From: an uncultured Thalassotalea sp.
GTDB taxonomy: Bacteria; Pseudomonadota; Gammaproteobacteria; Enterobacterales; Alteromonadaceae
NCBI GenBank assembly: GCA_947492575.1
Contig: CANLNK010000010.1
Coordinates: 62,001 to 126,000, forward strand
Direction: 5' to 3'
Length of the DNA stretch: 64,000 nucleotides
Under the pieces are notes generated by a model. That model was not told the origin of the DNA, did not search any database, and saw nothing but the letters and a program-made list of their open reading frames with translations. Shown here in pieces: positions 1-9,113 of the stretch (its first letter is position 1; every line of letters starts with the position of its first letter). Position numbers and translations under genes: made by a program.

Positions 1-116
1 GGTACAGACAAAAATGTTTTCAGCGGCCCTTCCGGTACTTTTTTCAATAAACGCTCACGTTGAGCATTCAATCCAAACCAGTTGTCTAAACGATTACTAA
101 CTAGGGTACCAAGCAT
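1..116 (-). CDS. Partial CDS, probable DnaQ-like 3'-5' exonuclease (N-terminus only)
   Basis: Thirty-eight open codons run from an ATG at 116 to the window edge, 25 bp downstream of the CBS/nucleotidyltransferase gene and in the same direction, so the two are probably cotranscribed. The peptide contains the segment VPEGPLKTFLSV. From memory, this resembles the N-terminus of the PolC/DnaQ-type exonucleases that often follow this gene in gammaproteobacteria. No catalytic DxE motif lies inside the window, so the function rests on context and a short N-terminal resemblance. The ribosome binding site is weak, and an upstream non-ATG start is possible. Confidence 0.5.
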   Translation of the reverse strand, partial: MLGTLVSNRLDNWFGLNAQRERLLKKVPEGPLKTFLSV

Positions 117-141
117 TACATCTAATCCAATTAACGTCTTG

Positions 142-1989
142 TTAGTAAACCGATTGTCGATTGTCTTGAAGTGTCTTAATTACTTTAAATGCATCTTTGA
201 GATACTCACGTTCGAGTCGCGATATTTCTTTAAGTGATAAAAAGTTATCTGCTTTGTCACCGGCTTGCAGCTGATTTGCCTGATGGGTCAGCCTTAAAGT
301 GGTTAAAAACTCAAACGCATCAATTAAATTTGCGGCAGAGGCCTTAGTGATAGAGCGAGTTCCTGCTGCTTGGCGAATACGCTCAATGGTATTTACCGAA
401 GTAATGCCTTCTTGCAGCGCATAAATACGGGCAAGATCGACAATGGGCGCGATAGCATTGTGCTTTAAATCCATGGTTTTCTTGTTCTTGCCATTGGAGA
501 TCAGCACAAAGTCTCTAAAAAAGCCAAGTGGTGGGGTAAATTGCAGGGCATTTTTGCTTAAATGCGCAATGAACAAACTCGCCTTTTGCGTTCTAGCAAG
601 CATCTTTCCTTGAACTCGGTTAAGCAACTGTTTGTCGCCATGAACCGTGGTTAAATCAAAAAAGATGCTGCAATGCATGAGTGCTTTGGGGCTGGGTTTT
701 TCAATCCAGTCATGGAAGTAATGATGCCATTGGCTTTCCGTTTGGCGCCATTTTTCGTTCATCGCCATGACATTACCTGGGCAATGAATAAAACCGCACT
801 GAGCTAAACCGTCACAAACGAATCTGGCTAGGCGTTCGAACCACGGCCCGTGTTCTGGCTGCATACTATCGTCGATGATCAGCGCATTATCTTGATCGGA
901 TTGGGCCATTTGTTCTTGTCTTGCCTGTGAGCCTGCGGCCACCCAAGCATATGGTACGGGCGCCTTGCCATATAGCTCTTCGGCAATCTCAATGAGTCGA
1001 ATCGTAAATGCCATGGTAATGGCGCTAATACTTTTCCCAACTTGTTCTGCAGGCGTGCCAAGGCGCGCCATTTTTACCTGCAGCTTAGGAATCAGCTCGC
1101 TGATTTCTGCTAGCTCGTCTACAGAACTGGCTTTGTGAATAAGACTCGTTAGGTTAATGGCATTTTGCCCTTCAAAATGCATCAAATCAGTAATGGTCAA
1201 CATACCGGCAAGCTTACCTTGGTCGGTAATGGGTAAATGATGAATGTGCCGGCTTGTCATCGCAATCAGTGCGTCAAATGCGGTGTGGCGAATATCCAGC
1301 ATGCTGATGTCTGGCGTCATTATCTCGCTAATCGGCTGCTCTGGAGGTATACCACCAGCAATACATCGACGCCTAAAATCTTTATCTGTGACTATGCCTT
1401 TTACTTGGTTTTCATTGTCGACAACGACTAAACAGGAAAAGCCAAGTTCAGTCATTTTCTGCGCGGTTTCGGCAATGGATTGGTGTTGATTGATTGTCGC
1501 AGCAGGAGATTGATAAAGCTGATCTACGCCAGTATTCGTCAAGGTGGAATTAACCACCGCTTCTTCTTGAAGCGACGAAACTTTGTTTTTTAATCGTTCT
1601 TCCGCCGATTGTTCGAAGAAGCTAATAATATGAGGCTGGGTAATTAAAGTCCCTAGCAACTTCTGCTTATCTAGGGCGTAAAGTAGGCAATCTTCTTCTG
1701 CGGTCACAGAAATACTGGCGTATTTTTCTGGATAGCAAAAAACGGTACAAATATCGCCTTCACCGTACTTACCAATTAACTCGCCGTTTTCGTCAACGTA
1801 GTTTAAAGCGCCTTTTCTGACGATAAAAAAGCTGGGTGTTTCAATATGCTGTGGCGGTAATTCTTGGCCAGCGGTGATGTAACAAATCGAGATATGGCTG
1901 ACGATATTGACAATGGCTTCTTCCGGCAATTGCTCAAACGGGGCAATACTGCCGACAAATGCGTAGATCTCACTGAGCTCATTATCCAT
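142..1989 (-). CDS. Cyclic-nucleotide-binding-like / CBS / DUF294 nucleotidyltransferase protein
   Basis: A 615-residue cytoplasmic protein. A cNMP-binding-like fold spans about residues 10-130, a pair of CBS domains about 158-275, a DUF294 nucleotidyltransferase-like domain about 300-440, and a helical DUF294 C-terminal domain follows. The polymerase-beta-type motif GSQARQEQ...SDQD is intact (G353-S354, D365, D367), as in GlnD-like enzymes. The cNMP domain lacks an obvious phosphate-binding arginine, so it may not bind cAMP. The CBS pair may sense adenine nucleotides. The substrate of this family is not established to my knowledge. It diverges from the symporter operon and sits beside CrbS/CrbR-type regulators, suggesting a link to carbon or acetate metabolism (inference). 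Confidence 0.85.
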   Translation of the reverse strand: MDNELSEIYAFVGSIAPFEQLPEEAIVNIVSHISICYITAGQELPPQHIETPSFFIVRKGALNYVDENGELIGKYGEGDICTVFCYPEKYASISVTAEEDCLLYALDKQKLLGTLITQPHIISFFEQSAEERLKNKVSSLQEEAVVNSTLTNTGVDQLYQSPAATINQHQSIAETAQKMTELGFSCLVVVDNENQVKGIVTDKDFRRRCIAGGIPPEQPISEIMTPDISMLDIRHTAFDALIAMTSRHIHHLPITDQGKLAGMLTITDLMHFEGQNAINLTSLIHKASSVDELAEISELIPKLQVKMARLGTPAEQVGKSISAITMAFTIRLIEIAEELYGKAPVPYAWVAAGSQARQEQMAQSDQDNALIIDDSMQPEHGPWFERLARFVCDGLAQCGFIHCPGNVMAMNEKWRQTESQWHHYFHDWIEKPSPKALMHCSIFFDLTTVHGDKQLLNRVQGKMLARTQKASLFIAHLSKNALQFTPPLGFFRDFVLISNGKNKKTMDLKHNAIAPIVDLARIYALQEGITSVNTIERIRQAAGTRSITKASAANLIDAFEFLTTLRLTHQANQLQAGDKADNFLSLKEISRLEREYLKDAFKVIKTLQDNRQSVY

Positions 1990-2137
1990 ATGTCACCTCA
2001 TTACGTTAGTCGCCGTAAAAACATCTGTTTAGTAGATGTCTATTGAATATCAAATTACCACATATTTTGTCAGGGTATTCGACTATTCCTAGTGTTATGT
2101 ATGGCAACACCTGCGGTCAATCATTTTCCAACCGACC

Positions 2138-2148
2138 TAGACTAAAGT
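2138..2148. promoter_or_regulatory. Candidate CrbR-type operator upstream of the symporter operon
   Basis: TAGACTAAAGT lies in the 286-bp divergent region between the DUF294 gene and the symporter operon. It recurs exactly, in reverse complement, at 9114-9124 upstream of the response-regulator gene, and flanking positions also match (AC before, then G.ATA.C after). The core is a near-palindrome, GACT-AA-AGTT. LuxR-type regulators commonly bind such sites. Assignment to CrbR is inference. I see nothing else gene-like in this intergenic region. Confidence 0.45.
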
Positions 2149-2275
2149 TGAATATCGTGCCGAAAACTTCCTTGCTAGTGTTTATGACAGGGTGGGAATT
2201 TCCCTATAGAGGCAATTTCACCCGCTTACAAAAATTACTCTAATAAATAAAACAGGCGAAAACGAGGAGAGAATT

Positions 2276-2521
2276 GTGGAAACGAGTTATTGGCAGGAGA
2301 ACCTGCGACTAATTTTAATCTGTCTCGCGATTTGGTTCATCGTATCGTTCGGCTTTGGTTTGTTGCTCGTTGAGCCGCTCAATGCAATCCGCTTAGGTGG
2401 TTATAAGCTAGGTTTCTGGTTTGCGCAGCAAGGTTCAATTTACACCTTTGTCGGATTGATCTTTTGGTATACCCATAAAATGAATCAACTAGATAAAAAA
2501 TATAACGTGGAGGACCAGTAA
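2276..2521 (+). CDS. DUF4212 small subunit of sodium:solute symporter
   Basis: An 81-residue inner-membrane protein with two hydrophobic segments (about residues 10-33 and 48-65). It matches the small partner (DUF4212) encoded just before large VC_2705-type sodium:solute symporters, and probably assists assembly or function of that carrier. It starts at GTG with a good GAGGAGA ribosome binding site at 2263-2269. Its stop overlaps the symporter start by one base (TAATG), implying translational coupling. Confidence 0.85.
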   Translation: METSYWQENLRLILICLAIWFIVSFGFGLLLVEPLNAIRLGGYKLGFWFAQQGSIYTFVGLIFWYTHKMNQLDKKYNVEDQ

Positions 2522-4257
2522 TGGATGAGTTAAAACTCTATACTTGGATCGCCGTTGGCGGTACCTTCGGGATATATTTCTTTCTAGCATGGTGGGCTCG
2601 AGCGGGCTCTACTAGCGAATTCTACGCTGCAGGTGGTGGCATTACACCAATGCAAAACGGTATGGCCATCGGTGCCGACTGGATGAGTGCAGCGTCATTT
2701 ATTTCAATGGCCGGTCTTATTGCCTTTTTAGGTTACGGGGGCTCTGTATTCCTAATGGGCTGGACCGGCGGTTACGTATTGTTGGCGATGTGTTTAGCGC
2801 CATATATGCGTAAGCATGGCAAGTTTACGGTACCAGAGTTTATTGGTGACCGATTCTATTCACGCACGGCACGTATTGTTGCGGTAGTGTGTTTGATTGT
2901 TGCGTCTGTAACTTACATCATCGGTCAAATGAAAGGTGTGGGGGTTGCTTTCTCTCGCTTCCTAGAAGTTGAATATGATATGGGTCTATACATTGGTATG
3001 GGTGTTGTATTTGTTTACGCAACGCTAGGTGGTATGAAAGGTATTACGTACACACAAATTGCACAGTATGTTGTACTCATTACGGCTTACACTATCCCAG
3101 CAATCTTCATTTCATTGCAGCTTACGGGTAACCCAATTCCACAACTAGGCTTAGGATCAACCTTGGCTGATGGCAGTGGCGTTTACTTGCTTGATAAGCT
3201 TGATATGGTGGTCTCCGACCTTGGATTCAAAGAGTATACGACCTCGACCCTCGGTAATGTAGAGATGTTCGCATACACTATGTCTCTAATGATTGGTACT
3301 GCGGGTTTACCACACGTAATTATGCGCTTCTTCACGGTTCCTTCAGTTAAAGCAGCACGTCAATCTGCAGGTTATGCGCTAGTTTTCATCGCATTACTTT
3401 ACACTGTAGCGCCAGCTGTTGGTGCAATGGCTCGCCTTAACTTAATGAACACCATTGAACCTGCAGCGGGTGAAAACTTAGTGTACGACGAGCGTCCTCA
3501 ATGGTTTAAAGATTGGGAGCGCACAGGCTTACTTCAGTTCGAAGATAAAAATGGCGACGGCAAAATCCAGTACTCTGCAGATGCTGACTCTAACGAGATG
3601 GTAAAAGTGGACCGCGACATCATGGTACTTGCTAACCCGTCAATTGCGAATTTACCTAACTGGGTTATCGCGCTAGTTGCAGCCGGTGGTCTAGCGGCAG
3701 CACTATCGACGGCCGCGGGCTTATTGTTAGCCATATCCTCGGCGGTATCGCATGACTTGATGAAAGGGGTGTTGATGCCGGATATGAGTGAGAAGAGTGA
3801 GCTTCGAGCCAGTCGTATCGTGATGACAATATCGATTCTATTTGCAGGTTATCTCGGCCTTAATCCACCAGGATTTGCCGCAGGTACGGTGGCGCTAGCC
3901 TTTGGTTTAGCAGCATCGAGTATCTTCCCTGCATTAATGATGGGTATCTTCTCTAAGAAGATGAACTCAAAAGCAGCAATTGCTGGTATGTGTGCAGGTC
4001 TTGGTGTGACGATGCTTTACGTATTCCAACATAAAGGCATCATGTTTATCCCCGGCACACATTTCTTAGGTGGTATGGAGCCAAACTGGTTCTTCGGTAT
4101 TTCGCCTAACGCTTTTGGTTCAGTGGGTGCGCTAGTTAACTTCGCGGTAGCATTTATCGTGCTTAAAGCGACTGGTCCAGCGCCAAGTCATATCCAAGAG
4201 ATGGTTGATAACTTCCGTACACCACACGGTGAAGTTGCAGCTGCACATGATCACTAA
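2521..4257 (+). CDS. Sodium:solute symporter, VC_2705 subfamily (acetate permease-like)
   Basis: A 578-residue inner-membrane carrier of the SSS (SLC5) family with about 13 hydrophobic segments. The N-terminus carries a conserved stretch near SEFYAAGGGITPMQNGMAIG and DWMSAASF, as in ActP-like carriers. It probably couples sodium entry to uptake of acetate or another short organic acid. A large hydrophilic loop around residues 325-365 holds the calcium-loop-like sequence DKNGDGKIQ (342-350). It is cotranscribed with the DUF4212 subunit and followed by a strong terminator. Genomic partnership with a CrbS-type kinase supports an acetate-linked role, but the substrate is inferred. Confidence 0.88.
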   Translation: MDELKLYTWIAVGGTFGIYFFLAWWARAGSTSEFYAAGGGITPMQNGMAIGADWMSAASFISMAGLIAFLGYGGSVFLMGWTGGYVLLAMCLAPYMRKHGKFTVPEFIGDRFYSRTARIVAVVCLIVASVTYIIGQMKGVGVAFSRFLEVEYDMGLYIGMGVVFVYATLGGMKGITYTQIAQYVVLITAYTIPAIFISLQLTGNPIPQLGLGSTLADGSGVYLLDKLDMVVSDLGFKEYTTSTLGNVEMFAYTMSLMIGTAGLPHVIMRFFTVPSVKAARQSAGYALVFIALLYTVAPAVGAMARLNLMNTIEPAAGENLVYDERPQWFKDWERTGLLQFEDKNGDGKIQYSADADSNEMVKVDRDIMVLANPSIANLPNWVIALVAAGGLAAALSTAAGLLLAISSAVSHDLMKGVLMPDMSEKSELRASRIVMTISILFAGYLGLNPPGFAAGTVALAFGLAASSIFPALMMGIFSKKMNSKAAIAGMCAGLGVTMLYVFQHKGIMFIPGTHFLGGMEPNWFFGISPNAFGSVGALVNFAVAFIVLKATGPAPSHIQEMVDNFRTPHGEVAAAHDH

Positions 4258-4328
4258 TGTGTCGCTGCCTAGCCATGGTTAATGGCGTTTGAGTATTGGT
4301 GATGGTTCCCCGCTAATACTCTAGTCAG

Positions 4329-4370
4329 AAGGCTCCTTGTTGATTTACTCCCAAGGAGCCTTTATTTTAT
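4329..4370 (+). terminator. Rho-independent terminator after the symporter operon
   Basis: Perfect 11-bp stem AAGGCTCCTTG / CAAGGAGCCTT (4329-4339 with 4352-4362), a 12-base loop and a T-rich tail. It closes the symporter operon and argues against the upstream TTG start at 4337 for the next gene. Confidence 0.9.
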
Positions 4371-4402
4371 CTTTAAAATCAGTTCAGTATCGAAGGTGTT
4401 AT

Positions 4403-4843
4403 ATGAATCGACACACTAAAATAGCCATTTTTGTGGCGCCCATTTTACTGCTCGGTGGTTATATTGCCTCAGACTATTATCTAGAGCACAAAGCGGCTCA
4501 AAATCGTGTATTTCAGTTAGTCCCTGAGGGGCATTGTGATGTGATCAATGAAAAGTGTGTGCTAAAAGCCGGTGACTTCAAAGTTAATGTTTTTGATAGA
4601 CGTGGCAGCACGTCAGTAAATTCGACATTTCCCATCGACCGTGCAGCACTTTTTATTGTCGATAGCGAACAAGAAGTCGAGAGCTACCAGTTAGCGATGG
4701 GCGAAACGCCTTATTATTGGAGCAGGTTGACGACTCTACGAGAGCGTATTGCAAGTAAAGGCGCAAAACAAAAACTTAGAGTGATCATTGAAATAAAAGG
4801 TGGTAAGTATATCAGTGAGTTCTATACGCAAACCGTGCGATAG
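4403..4843 (+). CDS. Hypothetical membrane-anchored protein upstream of the CrbS-type kinase
   Basis: A 146-residue protein that I do not recognise. One N-terminal transmembrane segment (about residues 7-24) is followed by a hydrophilic domain predicted to be periplasmic, with two nearby cysteines in CDVINEKC that could form a disulfide. The ATG at 4403 is chosen because GAAGGTG precedes it and the longer reading frame would begin inside the terminator stem. It ends 24 bp before the hybrid kinase gene, so the two are probably cotranscribed. An accessory role to the sensor or carrier is only a guess from position. Confidence 0.75.
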   Translation: MNRHTKIAIFVAPILLLGGYIASDYYLEHKAAQNRVFQLVPEGHCDVINEKCVLKAGDFKVNVFDRRGSTSVNSTFPIDRAALFIVDSEQEVESYQLAMGETPYYWSRLTTLRERIASKGAKQKLRVIIEIKGGKYISEFYTQTVR

Positions 4844-4867
4844 AGAGTAAAAAGGAAAAGCGACTTT

Positions 4868-7800
4868 ATGTTTGCAACTTGGCAGTTAGTTTTATTAAGC
4901 CTTAGCTATATTTGCTTGTTGTTTGCCATAGCGTTCTTGGGGGATAAATATCGCCATCGCTTAGCGAGAAAGTGGCAACCATTTATCTACGCCATGACAC
5001 TTGGTGTATATTGTACGTCTTGGAGTTTTCTCGGTACGACAGGGCAAGCATCGACCAACTTCCTTTCTCACCTACCGATATATCTTGGACCCATCCTCAT
5101 TTTCATTTTTGCGTGGCCGTTTTTACAACGGATCATACGCATTAGTTTAAAGCTTAATTTAACGTCTATTGCCGACTTACTCGCGGCACGCTTTGGCAAG
5201 TCACATAAGTTGGCAATTATGGTGACGATTGTTGCCCTGATTGGCACCATGCCTTATTTGGCACTGCAGTTAAAAGGTATCGTGTACTCTTTTGAGCAGC
5301 TGCAGGTGACACCCTCTGTTGATTCTGTGCAGTTCGGGCTAATTGTCAGCCTAGTTTTGGCTGGTTTTACAATTGTTTTCGGCATTCGCAATCTAGATGT
5401 AACTGAACGCCATCCGGGCGTCATGTTGGCCATCGCTTTTGAGTCGTTCGTTAAGTTATTAGCATTTTTGGTTGTTGGCTTGTTCGTTACGTTTTACATC
5501 TACGACTCACCGATGACACTTTGGCAAGATACAGGAGCTCATTTACAACTTGCTGAACAACTAGAATTCCCAAACCTCTCTTCGTTAGCAGCCATGTTAG
5601 TAATCGTAATGGCGGCGTTTTTGTCATTGCCTCGCCAGTTTCAGGTGATGGTTGTGGAGTTGCGGGATGAGAAAGATACCAAGCTCGCACGCAAAATTTT
5701 CCCTGTGTACCTTCTGATCTTTGCACTATTTGCCATTCCACTTGGTTTGGCAGGTAATCACTTGCTGGGTAACCAAGTACCCTCAGATACCTATGTTTTA
5801 TTCTTACCGGCCGTAGGTGGTCAGCAATGGATGTCTTTGCTGGCGTTTTTAGGGGCAATTTCTGCGGCCAGTTCGATGGTGATCATCTCTGCCATCGCTC
5901 TCAGTACCATGCTGAGTAACGAAATTGTTTTCCCGCTTATTTACCGTTATCGCACCAACAACGAACAAGTAGAGTTTGCTCAGTTCCGCGTTAATTTGCT
6001 CAAAATTCGCAAAATCCTTGTTTTGATGGTGATATTGCTGGGCTATTTGGTGTTTCTATTTGCCTCACCTGATACGTTAGCCTCACTTGGTGAAGTGGCC
6101 TTTGGTGCTTTTGCCCAGTTAACACCTGCATTACTAGCAGCTTTCTATTGGCGAAGAGCCAGCCTGACAGGGGTCTATGCAGGTATTCTTGTCGGTTTTT
6201 CTATGTGGCTATTCTTAAGCTTCTTACCTAAGTTCGGTTTGTACTTTGATGCCCTCGACGAAGCTTTCCTAGCATCGAATACGATGCTGACCTTACTAAG
6301 TTTATTGGCCAACAGTTTCGTGATGTACATCATCTCTCAAGTGAGCCGCCAAAGTGTGCAAGAGCGCGTACAGGCATCCATTTTCCTTGAGTGGCAAGCG
6401 CCATCTCTAAGCGTTACCCCGCAACGGAAAGGGGTGAGTAGTAAAGAACTAGAGTTACTCGTATCGCGCTTTGTCGGTGAGAAGAAGGCAAAACAAAGCT
6501 TCAAAGTGTTTTCGCTGGCAGTGAATAAAGATGAGGTAGGTAATGCCCATTACAACACTAAGTTGCTTGAACACACTGAGAATACGCTCGCCAGTGTGAT
6601 GGGAGCATCTTCTGCCCGTTTAGTACTTTCATCGGCGCTAGAGGGGCGAGATATAGCTCTAGATGAACTCGCGATTCTTGTAGAGGAGGCGTCTAGCCAG
6701 CAAACCCGCTTTAGTCAGTCATTACTGCAAAGTGCGATCGAAAACGCCAGTGAGGGTATTTCGATCATTGACCGTGACCTTAACCTCGTTGCGTGGAATA
6801 GCAAGTATCTGGACCTATTCAGTTACCCAGACTCACTCGTTTATGTGGGTAGCCCTATTGCTTCTCTGATTAAGTTCAACGTTGAACGCGGTCTATGTGG
6901 CCCAGGTGAAGTAGAACAGCAAGTGCAAAAGCGCATTAACTATTTGCGGCAGGGTAGTTCACATGAATCTGAGCGAGAGTTTGACGACAAAGTTATTCGC
7001 ATTGAAGGCAATCCGTTACCGGATGGCGGTTTTGTCATGCTCTTTTCTGACATCAGTGCTTATCGACAGGCAGAGAAGGTACTTAAAGATGCGAATGTTG
7101 ACCTAGAAGCTAGGGTCAACGAGCGTACTGAAAAGCTTGCATTAGCCAATAGGGAGTTGGGGCTTGCACGAAAAAAAGCTGAACAAGCGCACATCAAGAA
7201 AAGCTTGTACCTAAAAGCGTGTAGTCATGATTTGATGCAGCCGCTCGAAGCTGCGAGGCTATTTACCGAAGCGTTATCTAATCAAGATAACCTAAGTGAG
7301 CAGCAGCAACGACAAGTTGATAATATTGGTCACTCATTAAAGGTCGCTAATGACCTTTTAGCTGATCTTGCTGAAATTGCCCGCATAGAAAGTGGTAACG
7401 TGAAACCACAATGTGAACCGTTTTCGCTAAGAGAATTGTTTGCAGAAATCGCCAATGAATTTTCGGTTTCTGCTCAGAATAACCAAGTTGATTTCCATGT
7501 TGCTAAGACCAGCATTTGGGTCTATTCGGACCGGTATTTGCTGCGTCGGATGATCCAAAACCTGTTAACTAATGCATTCCGTTATGCAAGCCCTGGCCGG
7601 GTAGTGCTCGGTGTAAGACGACATAGACAGCACGTGTATATCCAAGTACTTGATAATGGCCCCGGCATTCCAGAGGCAAAGCAAGACTTTGTTTTTGAAC
7701 AATTTACTCAACTTACGGATCAACAAAACTTAACGACTAAGGGCTTAGGGCTAGGCTTGAGTATTACCCGAGGTATTAGCCAAGTGTTGAATCACCCACT

Positions 7801-8311
7801 GTCGTTGGCTTCAGTTGCGGATAAAGGCTGTTGTTTTAGTATCGATTTACCACGCGTAGCCGCGGTCCGAAAAGTGGAGCCTGTGAAAACGCCGCATGTT
7901 GAGTTAAGTGGCACGACTGTATTGTGTGTCGATGATGATGAAGATGTGTTGGCCGGCATGGTAGAGATGCTGTCTTCGTGGGATTGTGAAGTACTCGCCG
8001 CAGACAATGTTGCAAGTGCAGAAGATATGTATGAACAGCATAAATTCAATATTGATATTGTACTAGTCGATTACCAACTATCAGAAAGAGACAATGGCAT
8101 TGCCTTGGTAGAAAGCTTAAGAACCATGACCAACGTGTATTTACCTGCGATTTTAATTAGCGCTACAACAGATGAAGATATAGCAGAAAAAACGGCAGCA
8201 GCAGATATTGGCTATATGCGTAAAATGGTGAAACCTGCAGCGCTTCGAGCGATGATCAGCGCTAAGCTATCCGATAAGTTGCACCGTCAGTATGTTGGTG
8301 AGCAGGTGTAA
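4868..8311 (+). CDS. crbS: Symporter-fused hybrid sensor histidine kinase, CrbS/MxtR type
   Basis: A 1147-residue inner-membrane hybrid kinase. Residues 1 to about 500 form a sodium:solute-symporter-like module with about 13 transmembrane segments. A STAC-like helical linker follows (about 520-610), then a PAS domain from about 618, HisKA with SHDLMQPL (H787), an HATPase domain with N box NLLTNA and DNGPGIP / GLGLGLSI, and a C-terminal receiver domain (from about 1015, phosphoacceptor D1068 in LVDYQL). This architecture and length match CrbS of Vibrio and MxtR of Pseudomonas, which with CrbR/ErdR control acetyl-CoA synthetase and acetate uptake genes. The adjacent symporter and LuxR-type regulator support the name. 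What the transporter domain senses is not shown by the sequence. Confidence 0.85.
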   Translation: MFATWQLVLLSLSYICLLFAIAFLGDKYRHRLARKWQPFIYAMTLGVYCTSWSFLGTTGQASTNFLSHLPIYLGPILIFIFAWPFLQRIIRISLKLNLTSIADLLAARFGKSHKLAIMVTIVALIGTMPYLALQLKGIVYSFEQLQVTPSVDSVQFGLIVSLVLAGFTIVFGIRNLDVTERHPGVMLAIAFESFVKLLAFLVVGLFVTFYIYDSPMTLWQDTGAHLQLAEQLEFPNLSSLAAMLVIVMAAFLSLPRQFQVMVVELRDEKDTKLARKIFPVYLLIFALFAIPLGLAGNHLLGNQVPSDTYVLFLPAVGGQQWMSLLAFLGAISAASSMVIISAIALSTMLSNEIVFPLIYRYRTNNEQVEFAQFRVNLLKIRKILVLMVILLGYLVFLFASPDTLASLGEVAFGAFAQLTPALLAAFYWRRASLTGVYAGILVGFSMWLFLSFLPKFGLYFDALDEAFLASNTMLTLLSLLANSFVMYIISQVSRQSVQERVQASIFLEWQAPSLSVTPQRKGVSSKELELLVSRFVGEKKAKQSFKVFSLAVNKDEVGNAHYNTKLLEHTENTLASVMGASSARLVLSSALEGRDIALDELAILVEEASSQQTRFSQSLLQSAIENASEGISIIDRDLNLVAWNSKYLDLFSYPDSLVYVGSPIASLIKFNVERGLCGPGEVEQQVQKRINYLRQGSSHESEREFDDKVIRIEGNPLPDGGFVMLFSDISAYRQAEKVLKDANVDLEARVNERTEKLALANRELGLARKKAEQAHIKKSLYLKACSHDLMQPLEAARLFTEALSNQDNLSEQQQRQVDNIGHSLKVANDLLADLAEIARIESGNVKPQCEPFSLRELFAEIANEFSVSAQNNQVDFHVAKTSIWVYSDRYLLRRMIQNLLTNAFRYASPGRVVLGVRRHRQHVYIQVLDNGPGIPEAKQDFVFEQFTQLTDQQNLTTKGLGLGLSITRGISQVLNHPLSLASVADKGCCFSIDLPRVAAVRKVEPVKTPHVELSGTTVLCVDDDEDVLAGMVEMLSSWDCEVLAADNVASAEDMYEQHKFNIDIVLVDYQLSERDNGIALVESLRTMTNVYLPAILISATTDEDIAEKTAAADIGYMRKMVKPAALRAMISAKLSDKLHRQYVGEQV

Positions 8312-8326
8312 TACCAATTTGATTAA
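8311..8326 (+). repeat. Half copy of the ATACCAATT-type interspersed repeat
   Basis: ATACCAATTTGATTAA follows the kinase stop codon. It matches the arms of the full palindrome at 15771-15806 with one or two differences, so it is probably a degenerate half of the same repeat family. Confidence 0.5.
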
Positions 8327-8354
8327 CAATTAGCTTGTTTTAACTATAGCGCTT

Positions 8355-8384
8355 TCTCTACCGCTGTTGAAAATGCGGTAGAGA
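8355..8384. terminator. Hairpin between convergent crbS and crbR
   Basis: Perfect 10-bp stem TCTCTACCGC / GCGGTAGAGA with a 10-base loop, between the two convergent stop codons. It lacks a clean U-tract on either strand, so terminator function for either gene is plausible rather than certain. Confidence 0.45.
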
Positions 8385-8389
8385 TCTAA

Positions 8390-9049
8390 TTAGTGCTGAA
8401 AGTCTTGGTTACTAAGGTCTAAGTGACCAATCGCAATAACGGCTTGCGTGCGATTTCTTACATTGAGCTTCTTAAAAATGGCGGTGGCATGTGCCTTTAT
8501 TGTTGCTTCTGAAACATTTAGGTCATAGGCAATTTGCTTATTTAGCATGCCTTCAGCAAACATCATCAAAATTTTGTGTTGTTGTTGGGTTAAGCTCGCC
8601 ACTCGTTCAGCGATATCGTGATATTCACTGCTACTGTTGTCAGTTGCTTTAAACTGTTCTGGTAGCCATTGCTTCCCTTGTAGTACTTCGATAACCGCTT
8701 GGTAAATGGTTTCTACTGGCGTCGATTTTGGAATAAAACCTACCGCACCTAGCTCGATAGCTTTGCCAATTGTATCGTTGTCTTCATGAGCAGAAATAAT
8801 CACCACAGGAATTTGTGGGTGTTGCTTGCGTACATTGACGAGATTGTTAAATCCATGTCCCCCGGGAATATTCAGATCTAAAATTAATAAATCCGCTTCT
8901 TCATGCGCAGTAAGTTGCTGTTCTAACTCACTAATCGTTTCCGCTTCAAGCCACTGACAATATTGGAATTTTGGTTGTAGTGTTGCAAGTAATGCTTGTC
9001 GAAATAGGGGATGGTCGTCAGCTATTATTATTTTATCTGGCTGAATCAT
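8390..9049 (-). CDS. crbR: LuxR/NarL-family response regulator, CrbR/ErdR type
   Basis: A 219-residue cytoplasmic regulator. The N-terminal receiver has acidic residues D11-D12 and phosphoacceptor D58 in LILDLNIPGG. The C-terminal LuxR-type helix-turn-helix spans about residues 150-212 (NKQIAYDLNVSEATIKAH). It lies tail to tail with the hybrid kinase, as expected for the CrbS/CrbR (MxtR/ErdR) pair, whose regulator activates acetate uptake and activation genes. The conserved gene pairing is the basis of the symbol. A palindromic candidate binding site lies 65 bp upstream of its start, so autoregulation is possible. Confidence 0.82.
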   Translation of the reverse strand: MIQPDKIIIADDHPLFRQALLATLQPKFQYCQWLEAETISELEQQLTAHEEADLLILDLNIPGGHGFNNLVNVRKQHPQIPVVIISAHEDNDTIGKAIELGAVGFIPKSTPVETIYQAVIEVLQGKQWLPEQFKATDNSSSEYHDIAERVASLTQQQHKILMMFAEGMLNKQIAYDLNVSEATIKAHATAIFKKLNVRNRTQAVIAIGHLDLSNQDFQH

Positions 9050-9113
9050 TTATATCACCTGTTAGTATTTTCCAACGCTAGTGTATGTGCCCAATGATAT
9101 TCAAGGGTATACG

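Noticed and set aside
2043-2243. 66-codon plus-strand reading frame before the symporter operon
   Set aside because: It has no ribosome binding site or family likeness and lies across the divergent promoter region and the candidate operator.
4337-4402. N-terminal extension of the anchored hypothetical protein
   Set aside because: It would start at a TTG inside the terminator stem; the ATG at 4403 has a proper ribosome binding site and gives a standard membrane anchor.
5487-5858. 123-codon minus-strand frame inside the kinase gene
   Set aside because: It is antisense to the transmembrane part of a clearly coding gene and has no recognisable features.
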